From Lobulomyces angularis (Eukaryota; Chytridiomycota; Chytridiomycetes; Lobulomycetales; Lobulomycetaceae): 45,966 nucleotides of DNA. Shown piece after piece: positions 1-12,400 of this stretch (position 1 is its first letter; the number at the start of each line of letters is the position of its first letter). The stretch is taken from positions 659-46,624 of the forward strand of contig JADHYX010000163.1 of the NCBI GenBank assembly GCA_027604685.1, given 5' to 3'. The notes beneath the pieces are model-generated. The model was given only the letters and a program-made list of their open reading frames with translations. It made no database searches and was not told the DNA's origin. The position numbers were made by a program, and so were the translations under genes.

Positions 1-11
1 TTATATAATAC

Positions 12-677
12 CATGAACATTTATGTTCATAAAAATACTATAGGGAGTAAATGTGAGGTAACGAGAGAGTAAAGACCAAAAGACAATGATGATAATAAAT
101 CTATAAATAAAATTTAAAAAAAAAAATTATTATGATTAAAAGTTTTATTTTTAATTTTTTTTTTTTTTTTACTGATAACAAAGTTGAATAATATAAAAGT
201 TGTGAAGAATCCATTTAAAAACTATTGATTTTGAATTTAAACTTTCAATTACTTTAGTTTTATTTGATAAATATCGAAATGTAATGTATGAACTAGTCTA
301 TTAATAATGATAATAAAAATAAAAAAAAAAAAGTTAATGAAGAAAAAGGATTTAAAAAAAAAAAAAAAGGTTTATTTTACCGCAAAATAAAGTATCACAC
401 CAATTATACTCAATTCAGTCAAATAAAAAAAAAGCCAAAACATTGGTGCACCTCTTCCATCTTACAAAATTAAAATAAAAAAAAAAAAATTAAATTAATT
501 TAAATTTTTCTTTTTACCATTAAAAAAGAATTGAACAAGAAAAACAACGGTTAAATAAACAGCAATAAAAGTTCTTATAATAGCCAAAGTTTTTGTCGAA
601 AGAAATGGAGATGTCGCATAATCTTTTACATCATACTTTTCCAGATGTGTTTTACTCATCGTTTTTAATTTATTCAT
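12..677 (-). CDS. FAR-17a/AIG1-like multi-pass membrane protein (5' part, runs off the left edge)
   Basis: Exons read on the minus strand are 677-518, 460-381, 297-173 and 100-12; phases agree at every junction (1, 0, 2) and a phase-1 donor at 12 leaves the window. The first exon gives a short cytosolic N-terminus, then TSPFLSTKTLAIIR and a membrane segment, the usual opening of fungal FAR-17a proteins. The next exons give FWLFFYLTELSIIGVILYF and SSYITFRYL, and the last gives VFWSLLSRYL followed by NINVHG. Family members are integral membrane proteins; the animal relatives AIG1 and ADTRP hydrolyse fatty acid esters of hydroxy fatty acids, using a conserved Thr and His. The NVHG histidine may be that catalytic residue, but this is inference. 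The rest of the gene is outside the window. The splicing is well supported by the family match. Confidence 0.75.
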
Positions 678-1682
678 CTCTTCCTTTTTTTTTTTTTTTT
701 ATCTATTTAAAATTTTATTTTATGTATATAAAATTTTTTTTTTTTTTTTTAAAAGTGGGAGTTTTTTTTTTTATAAGAAAAAAAGCGGAGATTTTTTTAA
801 TTTGTATTATAGAATTTTTTTTTTTATTTAAAAGCTTTTAACCTTTTTTTTTTATGGAAAAAAAAGCTTTAATATTCTTGGAAAAAAAAAAAAATTTAAA
901 AAAAAAGGTAGAAATATAAAAAAAAAAGTATGAAAAAAAAGACAACAGAAAATTAATAAAATTTTATAGAGAAAATTTTTTAATTTTAATTTCAAATTTT
1001 TTTGGAAAAAAGGTTTGTTTTTTTGTTTATTTTTTTGATAGTAAAAAAGGGGGGGTAAGAAAGATTAAGTGCAACTAATGTTAATTTTTGTTATCAACTT
1101 TGGATTCTAAATTGTGAGGATTAATAGCAAATGACCAGTGTTATGATTACAGATGGAAAACTACCGTCATCCAATTCTAGCAATCCAATCCTATGCTCCA
1201 AATACCAGTGTTCCAACAACAGTTCCTATTACACGTATCCAATTTTACTCCAATTCCTATTACACTTATCCAATTCCTACTACATTTCTTAACGTCAATT
1301 TTCTTTACATTTACTTATCAACTTAAAATTTTAAATATAATTCCATTTCAACTAAAACAAATTCTATCTTAACATCCTAATTTTTCTAATTTTTTTTTTT
1401 ACTTAACTAAAGGTATTTCATTTCAACGATACCTCTCACACCACCTGTTTTCCTTTTTTTTAAAACAAAAATTTATCAAAAATTTTTTTTACATATATTT
1501 AATATACAAACTAATACTAATATTAATTGTTAAAATAAAAATTCCACAAAAAAAAAACTTTTTAATTATAAACATAAAAAAAAAAAATTAACAATTTTTT
1601 ACAATGCTACAAAATGATTATTTTTTTTTTAAAAAATTATACCAAATAAAAAAAAAAGAAAAAAAATATAGTTTCTTTTTAT
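678..1682. other. Intergenic A/T homopolymer-rich stretch
   Basis: This separates two minus-strand genes and is mostly long A and T runs. No spliced family match was found. The only change in texture is a less AT-rich island at about 1130-1330, listed separately. A 49-codon ATG frame opening at 1147 in that island has no recognisable content. Confidence 0.6.
1169..1284 (+). repeat. Imperfect short repeats of ATCCAATTC / CCTATTACAC type
   Basis: Within about 115 bases, ATCCAATTC-like words occur four times and CCTATTACAC-like or CCTACTACA words three times, in the order expected of a degraded tandem unit of roughly 25-30 bases. The copies are irregular and no function is visible. It lies between two genes and could be a decayed minisatellite or part of an untranslated region. 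Confidence 0.35.
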
Positions 1683-3035
1683 TTAATCTAAAAAAATAAT
1701 GTCAAGTTGGGCAGCTGCATACGAGACACTAGAGTCACTTTTTTTTAAAACTTTACTACTTTGTTCATAGTGCAAAAAGTTTAATTTAAAGTCTACGTCC
1801 TTTTTAAAATTAATCTCATGTTTTTTATTTCCTGTTGCTTTAATTTTTTCTTGATTTTTTTTATTTTTTTTTACAAAATTTATCGTTTCAAGAAGAAGGA
1901 GAATAGCTAAAAAAAAAAAAAAAAATTAATAATAATAATAATAAAAAAAAAAAGGAAATTTGGAATTTTTTTTTATTATTTAAGTAAACTTACGATTTCT
2001 TCCACAGATAGCTAAAAAAAAAAAAATTTGTTAAAAAAAAAAAAAAAAAAATTTATATCAAATACTATTTTTAGTTTTTTTCAAGTAGGAATTAAACTTT
2101 TCAGGACATAAAGATTCAATTAACTCCATTGCTTTACGGTCCAAATTTTCAATGGATTCATAAATTGGTAATTCTATTAAAAAAAGAAAATATAAAAGAA
2201 AAAGTCATATGTAAATATTGTTAATGTACCATCATCAATGCCATAGGTGTATCTAAACCTTGACCCCCAATGACAAAAGTCACTGGAAATTAAAAACATT
2301 GATTCAGTGTCCACCATATATTTACTGAATATGTTTGCCAAAATATTTGTATTTTTGCTTGTTAAATTGCCAACCAAAATTGGTACAATTTTAAAATTTA
2401 AATTCTTTCTTAACATAAAGGAAATGAAGGGTAGTTGCATTTCAATTGAATGCTCGTTTTCATCTAATATGTATGGTAAATAAAAAATTAAAAAAATAAA
2501 ATAAAATAAAATAATAATAAAAGAAAAAAAAAAAAGAAAAAAAAATTAAAATTTTTTAAAAAAGATGAAATTGAGAAAAATTCTTTTTATACCGGTGTCT
2601 AAAGTCATGTATTCGAATTGACCAGTTTCAAATAATTCTTTAATTAAATCAGTATCTACAGTTAAATTCCCAAGAGGAGTTTCATATTCAGAACATTGCG
2701 TTAAAGCGCAACCCTGTAGATAATAATGATGAGAAGGACCTTGAAAAAAAAAAAACAAAGGTTATGTTAAACTTTAATAAAATAAATCTTAAACCTAGTA
2801 TAAAAATGGTTTTAATAAATGTATTTTGATTTAATTTTGAGTAGGAAAAGGAAGCAGTGTTGGCAGAGTAGGAGTAACCTGCATGAGGAACAATCAAAGC
2901 CTTAATTGAAGAAGAGGAGGAATCAAGTTGAGTAGTTGTGGTATTTTTTTGTATCAAAGAGGTTAGTTGAGATTGAAGGAGTTTTGGATCGTCGGAATAC
3001 CACGAACCAGCATGGGAACTTTTTCTTTTTAACAT
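1683..3035 (-). CDS. MEMO1: MEMO1 family protein (six exons)
   Basis: Exons on the minus strand are 3035-2795, 2739-2593, 2463-2230, 2173-2066, 2011-1994 and 1906-1683, giving 323 residues, close to the roughly 300 usual for the family. Landmarks in order: SHAGSWY near the start, [49 protein letters not shown] and a final SDSSVSYAA. The histidine and cysteine positions that bind metal in human MEMO1 are present. MEMO1 is an iron-binding protein related to extradiol dioxygenases and is linked to redox and actin/microtubule signalling. All five introns are phase 1. The fifth exon is only 18 nt yet encodes most of the conserved TICGRNP motif. An in-frame ATG ten codons upstream (3065) is possible; 3035 fits the family better. 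The region before the last motif carries a Lys/Asn-rich insertion. Confidence 0.93.
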
Positions 3036-4498
3036 CTTAAAAAAATTTTGGGGTTTTTGAAACAAACTATAAATTTAAACTTTTTAACTTGATTTATAGC
3101 TTATCTTAATTAATTATGATAGTCTTGATAAAATCTATAAGAGGAACTAAAATAGAAAAAGGAAGTAAAGGGTATGCAGATAATAAATTATCAAATAGTC
3201 CATATCAATAAGAAATAATTTCCTAAACTGAAGTAAACCAAAAGTTAAATTACAAGTTATCATTAAAAAGTTACTGTCAAAAGTTTTAAATATACACTAA
3301 ACAATTAAAATGAATGCATTCTGTAACAAAAAAGAGTTGGATGACAATCACATATTTTTTGCAAGTTTTTAGGTTGCATACTACGAAGTTTTATTGCTCA
3401 ATGGAATACTTACAAATAAACAATATTTAATGTCAGAGTTTGGTTTATAACCAACAAAACAATTAAATTAAATGAAAAATTAACAATGAAACTTCCAATA
3501 ATGTTTTTTGTTGGATTAAAAAAAAAAAAAAAAATTTTAAAATTATTTTCCTTAAAATGGCACACATAATGTATGTCAAATTCTCAATGTTGTTGTTATA
3601 TGAACCAGAAGATCACAACAAGGTTATCCAGACTAGCGCGTAGAATAATCATTGCAGTAGAGGATTATCAGGTGTTTACTATGGAAATATTAAGGCATGA
3701 TTTTCAATGATGGTTAAAGGAAACTTACTTTTTCTTTACCATTAAAGTCTTCGCCAAATTTACCAATTATTTTAACAATTCCATCAAATCTTGTGTAAGT
3801 TGGATTTCTTTTGTTAAATTTTCAGCAGGATTCTTAAGAAGTGCTTCTAGTTGAGGTTTAATTTGAATTATTAAAATTCCAAACATTGTACTCTCTAATT
3901 GCTGTTCCCGAAATGCTTTGGCATATCGTTGTTGTTCTAATTCAGATATATTCTCAAAACTGCATTATATAGATATATTGTATCATCTTTTCTCATTCCA
4001 TCCAATTAAAAAAAAAAAAAAAAAAAAGGCATTTTTTAATTAAATTTAATAAATTGAAATATAAATAAAAAAAAAAAATTGTTAAATCTTGTGAAAAAAT
4101 CAAAATTTTTTTTTCGGTAAAATTTAATTCACCACATTAGGTAAGAAAATAAGAAAATGAGATAAAAATGACAACACACTATGAAATTTAAATTTTCATA
4201 TTAAATTTACCGAAATACTATAAAAAAATTAAATGATCCACTCAAGTGTTAATGATTACATTTAAAAAATATTTGTTTGCTATAGCATTTTTTTTAAATT
4301 TTTTTTTTTTTATTTTAACAACCTTTGATAAGAGACCTTCGAAACTTCAAATTCTTTTCTTTTTTTTTTTTTTAAAAAATTCCATAAAAATTCTTGTTTT
4401 TTCATTTTGTTTTTTTTTCTTTTGCAAACAATTCTTTTAAAGGAAATTGTAATCCTTGAAGCAAAAAAAAAAAAAAAAAATTTTTTTTTGTTATAAAA
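3036..4498. other. Long intergenic region between divergent MEMO1 and GCH1
   Basis: This gap between divergently transcribed genes holds upstream regions for both. It also contains one protein-like exon on the minus strand at 3767-3959, listed separately. Positions 4050-4498 are A/T runs with no credible coding content. No tRNA-like or repeat structure was seen. Confidence 0.5.
3767..3959 (-). CDS. Unrecognised coding exon or gene remnant
   Basis: On the minus strand an acceptor AG just above 3959 opens a frame of about 64 codons ending in TAA at 3767. It starts [14 protein letters not shown] and ends [14 protein letters not shown]. The composition is that of a real helical protein (Glu, Gln and Lys spread among regularly spaced Leu and Ile) and unlike the surrounding A/T runs. 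It looks like the last exon of a small protein. A short upstream reading, MRKDDTIYL, could be the first exon, but no phase-consistent join was found. A second frame overlapping the 3' end ([16 protein letters not shown]) is also open. No family was recognised. It may be a decaying gene. Confidence 0.3.
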
Positions 4499-5579
4499 AT
4501 GACTTCCGAAGACTTTTTAAAAGATATATTAAAAAGCAAGTACGACAATATCAAGAATAAAAACATGACTCCTTCTTTAGATAAATTGGATATTAACCTT
4601 AACCCGTCCCAATCTCAAACTTCCACTGACTCCAAAACCACACTTAAAACTGTGGATGAAGGTAATTATCGCTATATCTCTCTTCCCTTAATTTTTTTTT
4701 TTTTTGGATAGCTGGTTATTCCTGGCCATCGATTGGTGCAAAAGAAAGAAAGGAAGCCACTTTAGATCAAAAAAATGCAAGACTCGAAAAAATTGCTTCC
4801 TCCGTTACTAATTTATTAACTGACATCGGTGAAGATCCTACTAGAGAAGGTTTACAAAAAACTCCGATGAGGTAAATTTTTTAACTTTTTTTTTTTATTT
4901 TTTTTTATATGTTCTAAATTTTTTTTTACTTTAATTTTTTACTTTAATTTTTTTTTTTTTTTTAGATATGCAAAAGCTTTAATGGATTTTACTAAAGGTT
5001 ATGAAGTGTGTCTAGAAGAAATTGTGAATGATGCTGTCTTTGATGAAGATCATGATGAAATGGTTGTAGTCAGAGGTAAAATTTAAAAAGCATTATGAAA
5101 GTGTTTTATAAAGCATATTTTAGACATTGATATTTTCAGTTTATGTGAACACCATTTAGTTCCATTTTTTGGTAAAGTACATATTGCCTATATTCCTGAC
5201 GGTAAGAAAATAATGATTTTAATGCAACTAACAATTTCAATTTACAAAAGGTAAAGTTATCGGATTAAGTAAGCTTGCTAGGATTGCCGAAGTTTTTAGT
5301 CGGCGGCTTAGCGTGCAAGAAAGACTAACTAAGCAGATAGCATTAGCAGTAGAGGAAACTTTAAAACCTTTAGGAGTTGCTGTCGTCATTGAAGCTTCTC
5401 ATATGTGTATGGTGATGAGAGGCGTTGGAAAGGTTGGCGCCAGTACCGTTACAAGTAAATTGTTAAACTCCATACAATGCCTTTTAATTGTATTTTTTTT
5501 TTCTATAGGTTGTATGATTGGCGCTTTTAGAAATGATCCTAAAACTAGAGATGAATTTTTGAGATTAATTGGAAAATAA
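4499..5579 (+). CDS. FOL2: GTP cyclohydrolase I
   Basis: Exons are 4499-4661, 4712-4871, 4966-5075, 5124-5201, 5251-5454 and 5509-5579, giving 207 residues, a normal length. The enzyme turns GTP into 7,8-dihydroneopterin triphosphate, the first step towards folates or tetrahydrobiopterin. Zinc ligands are visible: [10 protein letters not shown] carries Cys98 and His101, and HMCMVMRG carries Cys169. Other family blocks are [28 protein letters not shown] and the C-terminal SCMIGAF followed by [10 protein letters not shown]. The first about 55 residues form the variable Ser/Thr/Asp-rich extension typical of eukaryotic forms, which in animals is regulatory. The start follows an A/T-rich leader, and intron phases are consistent throughout. 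It lies head to head with the MEMO1 homologue across a long gap. Confidence 0.97.
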
Positions 5580-5938
5580 TTTACACAAATCCTTATTTTG
5601 CTTCTTTTTTTTATTTTACAGCAACTGAAACCACTGATATTTTTCTCAATCTTACCAACGGATAACTCATTTAGTCTAAAAAAAAGAAATTGGAATAGTT
5701 ACTGGAAAAAATCCTTCTTTTTTTTTTTTTTTTTTCATCATACTTTTTTCGATCTCATAAAATACTAATCATTAAAAAAAAATTATTATTATTTTTTATT
5801 ATTTATTTTTTACGTATTTATTTAAAAGAAAGATAAAAAAAGTTTAGTTAAATTTTATTACTTTATTGATTTTAAATTTCTTCCTTTTTAGTGAAGTGTA
5901 AGTTTTTTTAAAAAAAAAAAAATTTTTTTCCCATACAA
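5580..5938. other. Intergenic spacer between GCH1 and the GH31 gene
   Basis: This is a 3' trailer and upstream region, almost entirely A/T runs, with no coding or RNA feature recognised. Confidence 0.6.
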
Positions 5939-8900
5939 ATGATAATACCAGAGAACTTTACTTTCAAAGGCCATAATGAAGAAGGGGAAATAGTATTTAC
6001 AAGCGAGGAGTACAACAGGTCACTCAGCTTAAAGATGATCAAAAAAAATTTAATAAAAGTGCAAGTAAAAAGTACGACTAGAGAATTTGAAAATAAAAAA
6101 TTTATATATGATGAAAAATACAAAAAAAATATTTTAAGAAAAAAAGATTTAACAAAATTTCAAGTTTTAAAAAATAAAAATTTTACTCTCCTTGAATTTC
6201 AAGATTTGAAGATTAAAGTAAATTTACCAGATTTAAATATTCAGTGGTCGAGTATCGAAAATGGAAAAGAGTTTACCTTTTTAGAGGATCTGCCTTTTAA
6301 GGCATACCCTTTCGAAAAAAATTATGAGGGTTGTTTTCATTTTATGAAAAAAAAATTTAATGAATTCTGCTTTGGAGGTGAACATCCTTCTCCTCTTTGT
6401 TTAAATAATAGGTAAAGGTCAGTTTTTTTGCTCTTTTTTATTTAATATTTTATCAAATATATATCATTTTGCAGGAGATTTAGAATGGATGGTATAAAAA
6501 AATAAAATAATAAATAAAAAGAAAATTCTTCTATACACATAAAGTAAAATAAACAAAAAAAAAAAAAAAAAAAAGTTGTATATATAATTATATGTATATT
6601 TTTTTTATAGCCTCTGATGCGTTAGGATACGATGCAGAAAAAACTGATCCCTTGTATAAAGTAACACCATTTTTTTTGACTTTGCTAAAAAATGAAGAGT
6701 CAAATTCCACCTTTTCTTATGCGATATTTTACGACTCTTTGCAATCTGGGTATTTGGATTTTGGTTAGAAACTAAATGAAAAAAGAATAGAAATATTTTA
6801 TTTTATTTTATTTTTTTTTATTGTTTTTTTTTTTTTTGATAATTTATTTAGGTAACGAAATTGAAGCTTTTTTGGGACCGTATAAGTATTATTGTTTAAA
6901 CGGAACTGACCAGTTAGATTATTATGTTATTGTTGGTGGAGATGGAGAAACGGGGTTAAAAAATATTTACAAGGAATACTCAAGCCTTATAGGTCAGCAA
7001 ACTTTACCTCCTCGATATAGTTTTGGATATTTAGCTAGTTCGATGGTTATTTTTTTTATTTTTAGAGAAAAAATAATTTTTTTTTTGTTGTAAATTTTTA
7101 GGGATACGCAGAATCTGAAAATGCACAAGAAATGTTAATAAATTTTTCAAAATCTTTAAAATTTTACGACATTCCTTGCGATCTACTTTACTTATCATCT
7201 GGTTATACAGTGGATAAAAAAAATGGTGCAAGGAATGTTTTTACATGGAATCATGACAGATTTTCTGATCCTAAAAAATTTTTTAGTGAGCTTAATTTAA
7301 AGGTAGAAAAAATAAAATAAAAATATATTAAAATGAATGTTAATTAACAATCTTTTATTAAATCTATTTAAAGGTTGTTGCTAATATAAAGCCTTGGTTA
7401 TTGGATTGCCATCCTGATTACGGAACCGTTAAAACTAGGAGAGGCTTTTTGATGAAGGAAGATAATGTAGAAAATAGTACTACTAGGTTTTTTTTTTACC
7501 TTTTTATTTTATTTAATTTTTTTTTTTTTTTTTCCTTAATTTAAAATTTTAATTTTATTTTTTTTCTTAATATTTAAAAGGTTGTGGAGTGCTGGAGAGG
7601 GAGCAACTGGAAAAGGTTGCCTTTTTTTTTTTTATTTTTACAACAAGAAACTAATTTTTTAATATTTTAGGAAGTTACCTTGATTTCACAAGTATTTCAG
7701 CAAGAGAATATTGGAAAGAAGGAGTAACAAATTTATTGAAATTAGGATGTGAAGGAATTTGGAATGACAACAATGAATATTCGATTACTAACGGGGATGT
7801 TTTGGTGTCTATGGAGGTTTTTAAAGAAGAGAATTTTTTAGAAGTTGATAGATTACATAGCATAAAAAATATTGGAAAAAGTTTGCAAACAATCTTAATG
7901 GCAAAGTATAGCTATGACGCCATTTTGGAGCATAATAATTTTTTAAAAAGACCTTTTTTGGTCTCTAGATCAAGTTCTCCTGGAGTTCAAAAATGTAAAA
8001 TTTTTTTTTTAAAGAAAAAAAATTATATCAAATTTTTAATAATAAACAGATGCTTCATCTACTTGGTCTGGTGATAACATAACTTCGTGGCATACCCTTA
8101 AGCACAACATACCAATGGGGTTGGGTAAGTATATAGAAAACAAAAACGATATAGTTTTACGGTATTTAAGTTTTCATTTTGATCACTTTATAGGAGCCCA
8201 ACTAGCATTAATGCCAATGGGATACGGCCATGATGTAGGGGGTTTTGTTGGTGCTCGACCTGACCGAGAACTAGTAATGTTGCAATTTCTTCAAATAAAA
8301 AACAATTAATTGTTATAAATTTGATTTTAATAGTTTGTGCGATGGGTTCAACAGGGAATTTTACAACCTAGATTCTGTATTCATTCTTGGAAATCAGAAG
8401 GCATTACAGAACCATGGATGTATGAAGATGTTCTTCATATTGTACGCGATGCTATTAAGTTTAGATACAAGTTAATACCTTATCTATATTCTGTGGCATA
8501 TGAAACACATTACACTGGGTAAGGAATATTACATATTGGTCATTTTATTCCAATATTAATTTAATTAAATAAAAAAAAATAAATAAATAATAGAATACCA
8601 ATAGCAAGACCATTATTTTTTGAATTCCCAAATGACCATAACTGTATTTTAAAATCCTTTGAGTACTTTTTGGGAAAATTTATACTTGTCGCTTCAATTA
8701 TAGAGCCAAGTTTAAACCGTCAAAACTTTGAATTTTTCAGAAAAGTTTATTTGCCTCAAGGAAGCAACTATTTTGATTATAATAATAAAGTTTGGTATAG
8801 TGGAGGGAAGGAAGTTGAAGTCAAGGTTTCCTTTAACCAATTTGGAGCCCTTTTTGTTAGAGAAGGCAGCATAATACCTCTTGGAAATGAAAACTCAAGT

Positions 8901-9272
8901 TATGATATAGGCGATGTCAAGGTGGTCTTAGTGTACCCTCCACCAAACGCTGTGCAGCTTGAAGAAGAATTTTTTTCGGAGTTTAAGTTGTATGAAGACG
9001 ACGGAGAATGTTTTGATTTAAATCTTAAAACAGTTTTAAATTTTAAATTAAAAATAAACAAGACCAGCAATTTAATTGAACTAGGTTTAAAGTTTTTGTC
9101 AAAAGATTTCGAGATAAAGTATAATAAAATAAGATTTTTACTACCCCGCGAAGAAAATCGAAAAGTTACAGTATTTTTTGACGAAAACGATGGTTACTTT
9201 AACGACGATCAAATTTCCATTGGATCTGATACTGTTATTGAAGAAAACAGATGCATTGAATTTTTTTTTTAG
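5939..9272 (+). CDS. Glycoside hydrolase family 31, WNDNNE-type (alpha-glucosidase-like)
   Basis: Twelve exons: 5939-6411, 6475-6491, 6611-6763, 6852-7045, 7102-7302, 7374-7486, 7581-7615, 7671-7994, 8050-8124, 8194-8273, 8334-8518 and 8594-9272, giving 842 residues. An N-terminal beta-sandwich of about 270 residues precedes the TIM barrel. The nucleophile Asp is about residue 428 in GIWNDNNEY and the acid/base Asp about 512 in WSGDN. Other GH31 blocks are VVANIKPWLL, GYGHDVGGFVGARP, QPRFCIHSW and ARPLFFEFP. There is no signal peptide, ER signal or transmembrane segment, so it is probably cytosolic. It is not the ER glucosidase II alpha subunit, which has WNDMNEPSVF; the WNDNNE form is one I know mainly from bacteria and some fungi. 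It should cleave alpha-linked glucosides or xylosides, but the substrate is not set by the sequence. Exon 2 is 17 nt. Confidence 0.9.
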
Positions 9273-9456
9273 TTTTTTAAATAAAAAATGAAATAAATTT
9301 TTAATATAGGCTTGCTGAAAAAAATATCTAAAAAATCATTTTTTTTTGTTTCTTCAAACCTTTTCTTCTTGCTATATTTCCTTATTTGTTTAAAAAAAAA
9401 AAAAAAAATTTTTTTTCTTTAACAAAAATATTATATTTCCATATTGTAAATAAAAT

Positions 9457-12400
9457 ATGATAGTAAACTCTGTAAATTTTTTTGCTATATACACAGATAC
9501 GGAGATGAAAGTGTATTCGAGATTAAATAACGAGCAAGTTTCAACTTTTAAGATCGATAAAATTAACGATGGTTTGTTGTTAAGCAAGGTCACCGCTTTA
9601 AAAGATGATTTTTTAATTTTATCTATAATTAATCTGATCGGTGATAATGTTGTCTTAAAAATTTTTAACACTTTAAATAAAACGGCTTTCGACTTGGTTA
9701 ATGACCCTTTTCAATTTCAGACTTGTGAATTGGCTACAAACTGGGTATGTTAAAAATAAAAAAATAAAACAATATTATTTTTATTTTTTTATTTTTGCAT
9801 TTTCTTTAATTTTTTTTTTTTTAGGACGATAGCTCACCCTTCACTTTTCTAGTGACACGGGAAAAAAAAATGCTCTATCTAAACTGCATAGATTCAAACT
9901 TCAAATTAGGACCAAAGAGGATTGAATTAAAAAAGATTGAAAGCCTTAATGACGTTCAAGTGATCAAGAGTTACAAGATATCAAATAAAAAAAAAAATTA
10001 TGGCAATTTTTTTTTTTTTGGTGATGCTAATGGAAATTTTGAAATTTTTGAATTTTTTTTTAATAATACAAATTTTTTAAATATTGACTTTCAATTTAGT
10101 GTCAAAAAAATTTTTGAATCTAATTTTGGTTTAAAAGGTAATTTTTAATATTTTAATTTTTCTTTTTTTTAAAATGTTTTTCTTTCTTTTTTTTTTTTTT
10201 TGTTGTTTTAACAGGTGGAATAACAGATATAGAATTTCACCAATATGATGTTTCAGTTGAAATTTTAAATGGTTTATTATGCATAACGCATCGATATCAA
10301 AATAGGTAAAAAAAGTGCTATACTATTAAACTGTGCTGAATTTTTTTAACTTTTTTTTTTTAGAGACGTTGTTTCATTTGTAATTTTAAAGGATTTGGAG
10401 TATAATGTAATTTATAACGATTTTGGCAATTTGGAATATCCATTTTTAATTACTTCTTGTACTTTGATAAAAAATTTTACTGTAGAAAGAGAAATAATTT
10501 TTTATTCACTTTGGAAAAATAAGTATAATAGCTTCCAACTAATTGTGTCAAGATTTGAAAAAAATAATAATATTCAAATTATTTTTGAGTATTTTTTTCA
10601 ACATGATGTTAACATATTGGTAAAATTAAATTGAAAATCATATATTCAATGAAAAAAAAAATAATGATTTAGGAAATGGAGTTGTGGAGAAATGGAAGAA
10701 AAATAACCCTAGTTGATCTCAATGGAGTTATTTTAGAAGTTGATAATTTAGTTAACGTTGAATATAATGTTACCGAAGTTATCAGTGACATACCGAAATT
10801 TGATATGTTGTTTTTGAACGATCCATCCATCTACTACGAAACTTTTGTTCTGAATAAATTAGAAAAAAAAAAAAGTTTGGGTGGTGAATTAATCTTTGAG
10901 CTGATGATTAAAAAAAATTTTAAATGTAAAAAAAATTTCTGAAACATTTTAAATGTATATTTTTTTTTTAGTTGATTTTCAATATCCTCCAACTAAAATT
11001 GATCAGTTTGAATTACTTTTTGACAAAATTTGGAGCTCCGATGCAGAGTTACTTCAGAAACAGTGTTTTGTAAGTATTTTATTTGTAAAAAATTATTGAA
11101 GAATCATGCTATTTATTTGGAATTCTTTATTTTTTTTAATAAATAAAATAAAAAAAAAAAAAAAAAATAATAGACCTGTTATCTTATTAAAGATTACTAT
11201 TTTAATGCACCCTCAGATAATTTTATAAAAGATGAAAATTTTTTAAGAAATTCAGGAGATACTGAATTTGATATAATCGCTGATCAACCTGAAAATAGTT
11301 TTGCTGAAAGTAATTTGTAAGATATTAATCCTTTCTAAAAAATTTCTTATTTCCATTTATTTTTTAATTTTCTCTTATTTTTTTTAACCAGAATTCCTCA
11401 TAATATACAACTGGAATTAAGCGGATATTGGAATTTTGATCAAAGTAATTTTGAAGAATGTTTGGAAGACTTTATTTCATCAGGGATTCAATTAGAGGAA
11501 ATTTTTAAAAAAAAAGTTTTAAAAACTTTTTTTATAAAAAAAAAATTTAAGTTGGTTATCAAGTACTTAAATTATTTTGAAAAGAACAATTTAAGTGAAG
11601 AGTTTGACAACGATCAATTTTTATTAAAACTAGAAAGTTATCTTATGGTTGACTTTTATGATGGCGTTTCGTACATGGTAAACTTAATTTTTTTTTTTTT
11701 TCTTTTTACTAATTATATATTTTTTTTTTTTTTTTATTTCAGAGAAAATGTAGAAATTTTTATTCTAACATACCCATTCTTGAATATTTTTTTTACTTTG
11801 TGATTATTACTATAGAAAATCCAAAGATAAAATATTTAAAAAAAAATTTTTTAAATTTTCCATTTACCAAAGAAGAAGTTGAAAAGTTAATTGAATTTTG
11901 TTCAGCCGACACAAATAACAAATTCAAACTGGAAGACTCGCGACTATCAGAAAAGGATGATTTAACAACTTCAATTCAACTAAAAAAGTTATTTTTTTTG
12001 TTTCTCTACTATTTAAATAAAAATGAGTACAGAAAAAGTCTAAGTATAAGTATGACTTTAAAAAGGTTAATTTCTGAAATTATAAAAAAAAATGGAAATT
12101 ACAAATTTTCTTTGATACAAAATAACGAGTTTAGTAACATAACTGAAATTTTGAAATATTTTATAACCGGAGTAAACATTGAAGTAGAAGCTGAATCGAA
12201 TGAAGTGGAAAATTTGTTGGAAATACAGATGGCAGAAAACAACGACGTCAAGAAAGTACACATAGATGATAAAATAAATGATGTCGAACACAAGAGTCTT
12301 GCAACTACTTCACCCTCTTTCAAGGAAGTAAAATCTTCTAATGAATCGTAAAAAACAGCTTTTTTTTTTTATTTATTTATTTTCTGAACCTTTCTAACAG

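Noticed and set aside
593..841. Plus-strand ORF rich in Phe
   Set aside because: It overlaps the FAR-17a first exon in antisense and is mostly translated T runs.
3767..3959. 14-3-3 protein fragment, suggested by MRKDDTIYL upstream
   Set aside because: The following residues do not match 14-3-3 helices and the two pieces do not join in phase.
4246..4440. 64-codon plus-strand ORF before GCH1
   Set aside because: It is dominated by T runs read as Phe, with no family features or splice context.
5939..9272. ER glucosidase II alpha subunit or secreted maltase
   Set aside because: There is no signal peptide, and the active-site motif is WNDNNEY rather than WNDMNEPS-type; the C-terminal blocks also differ.
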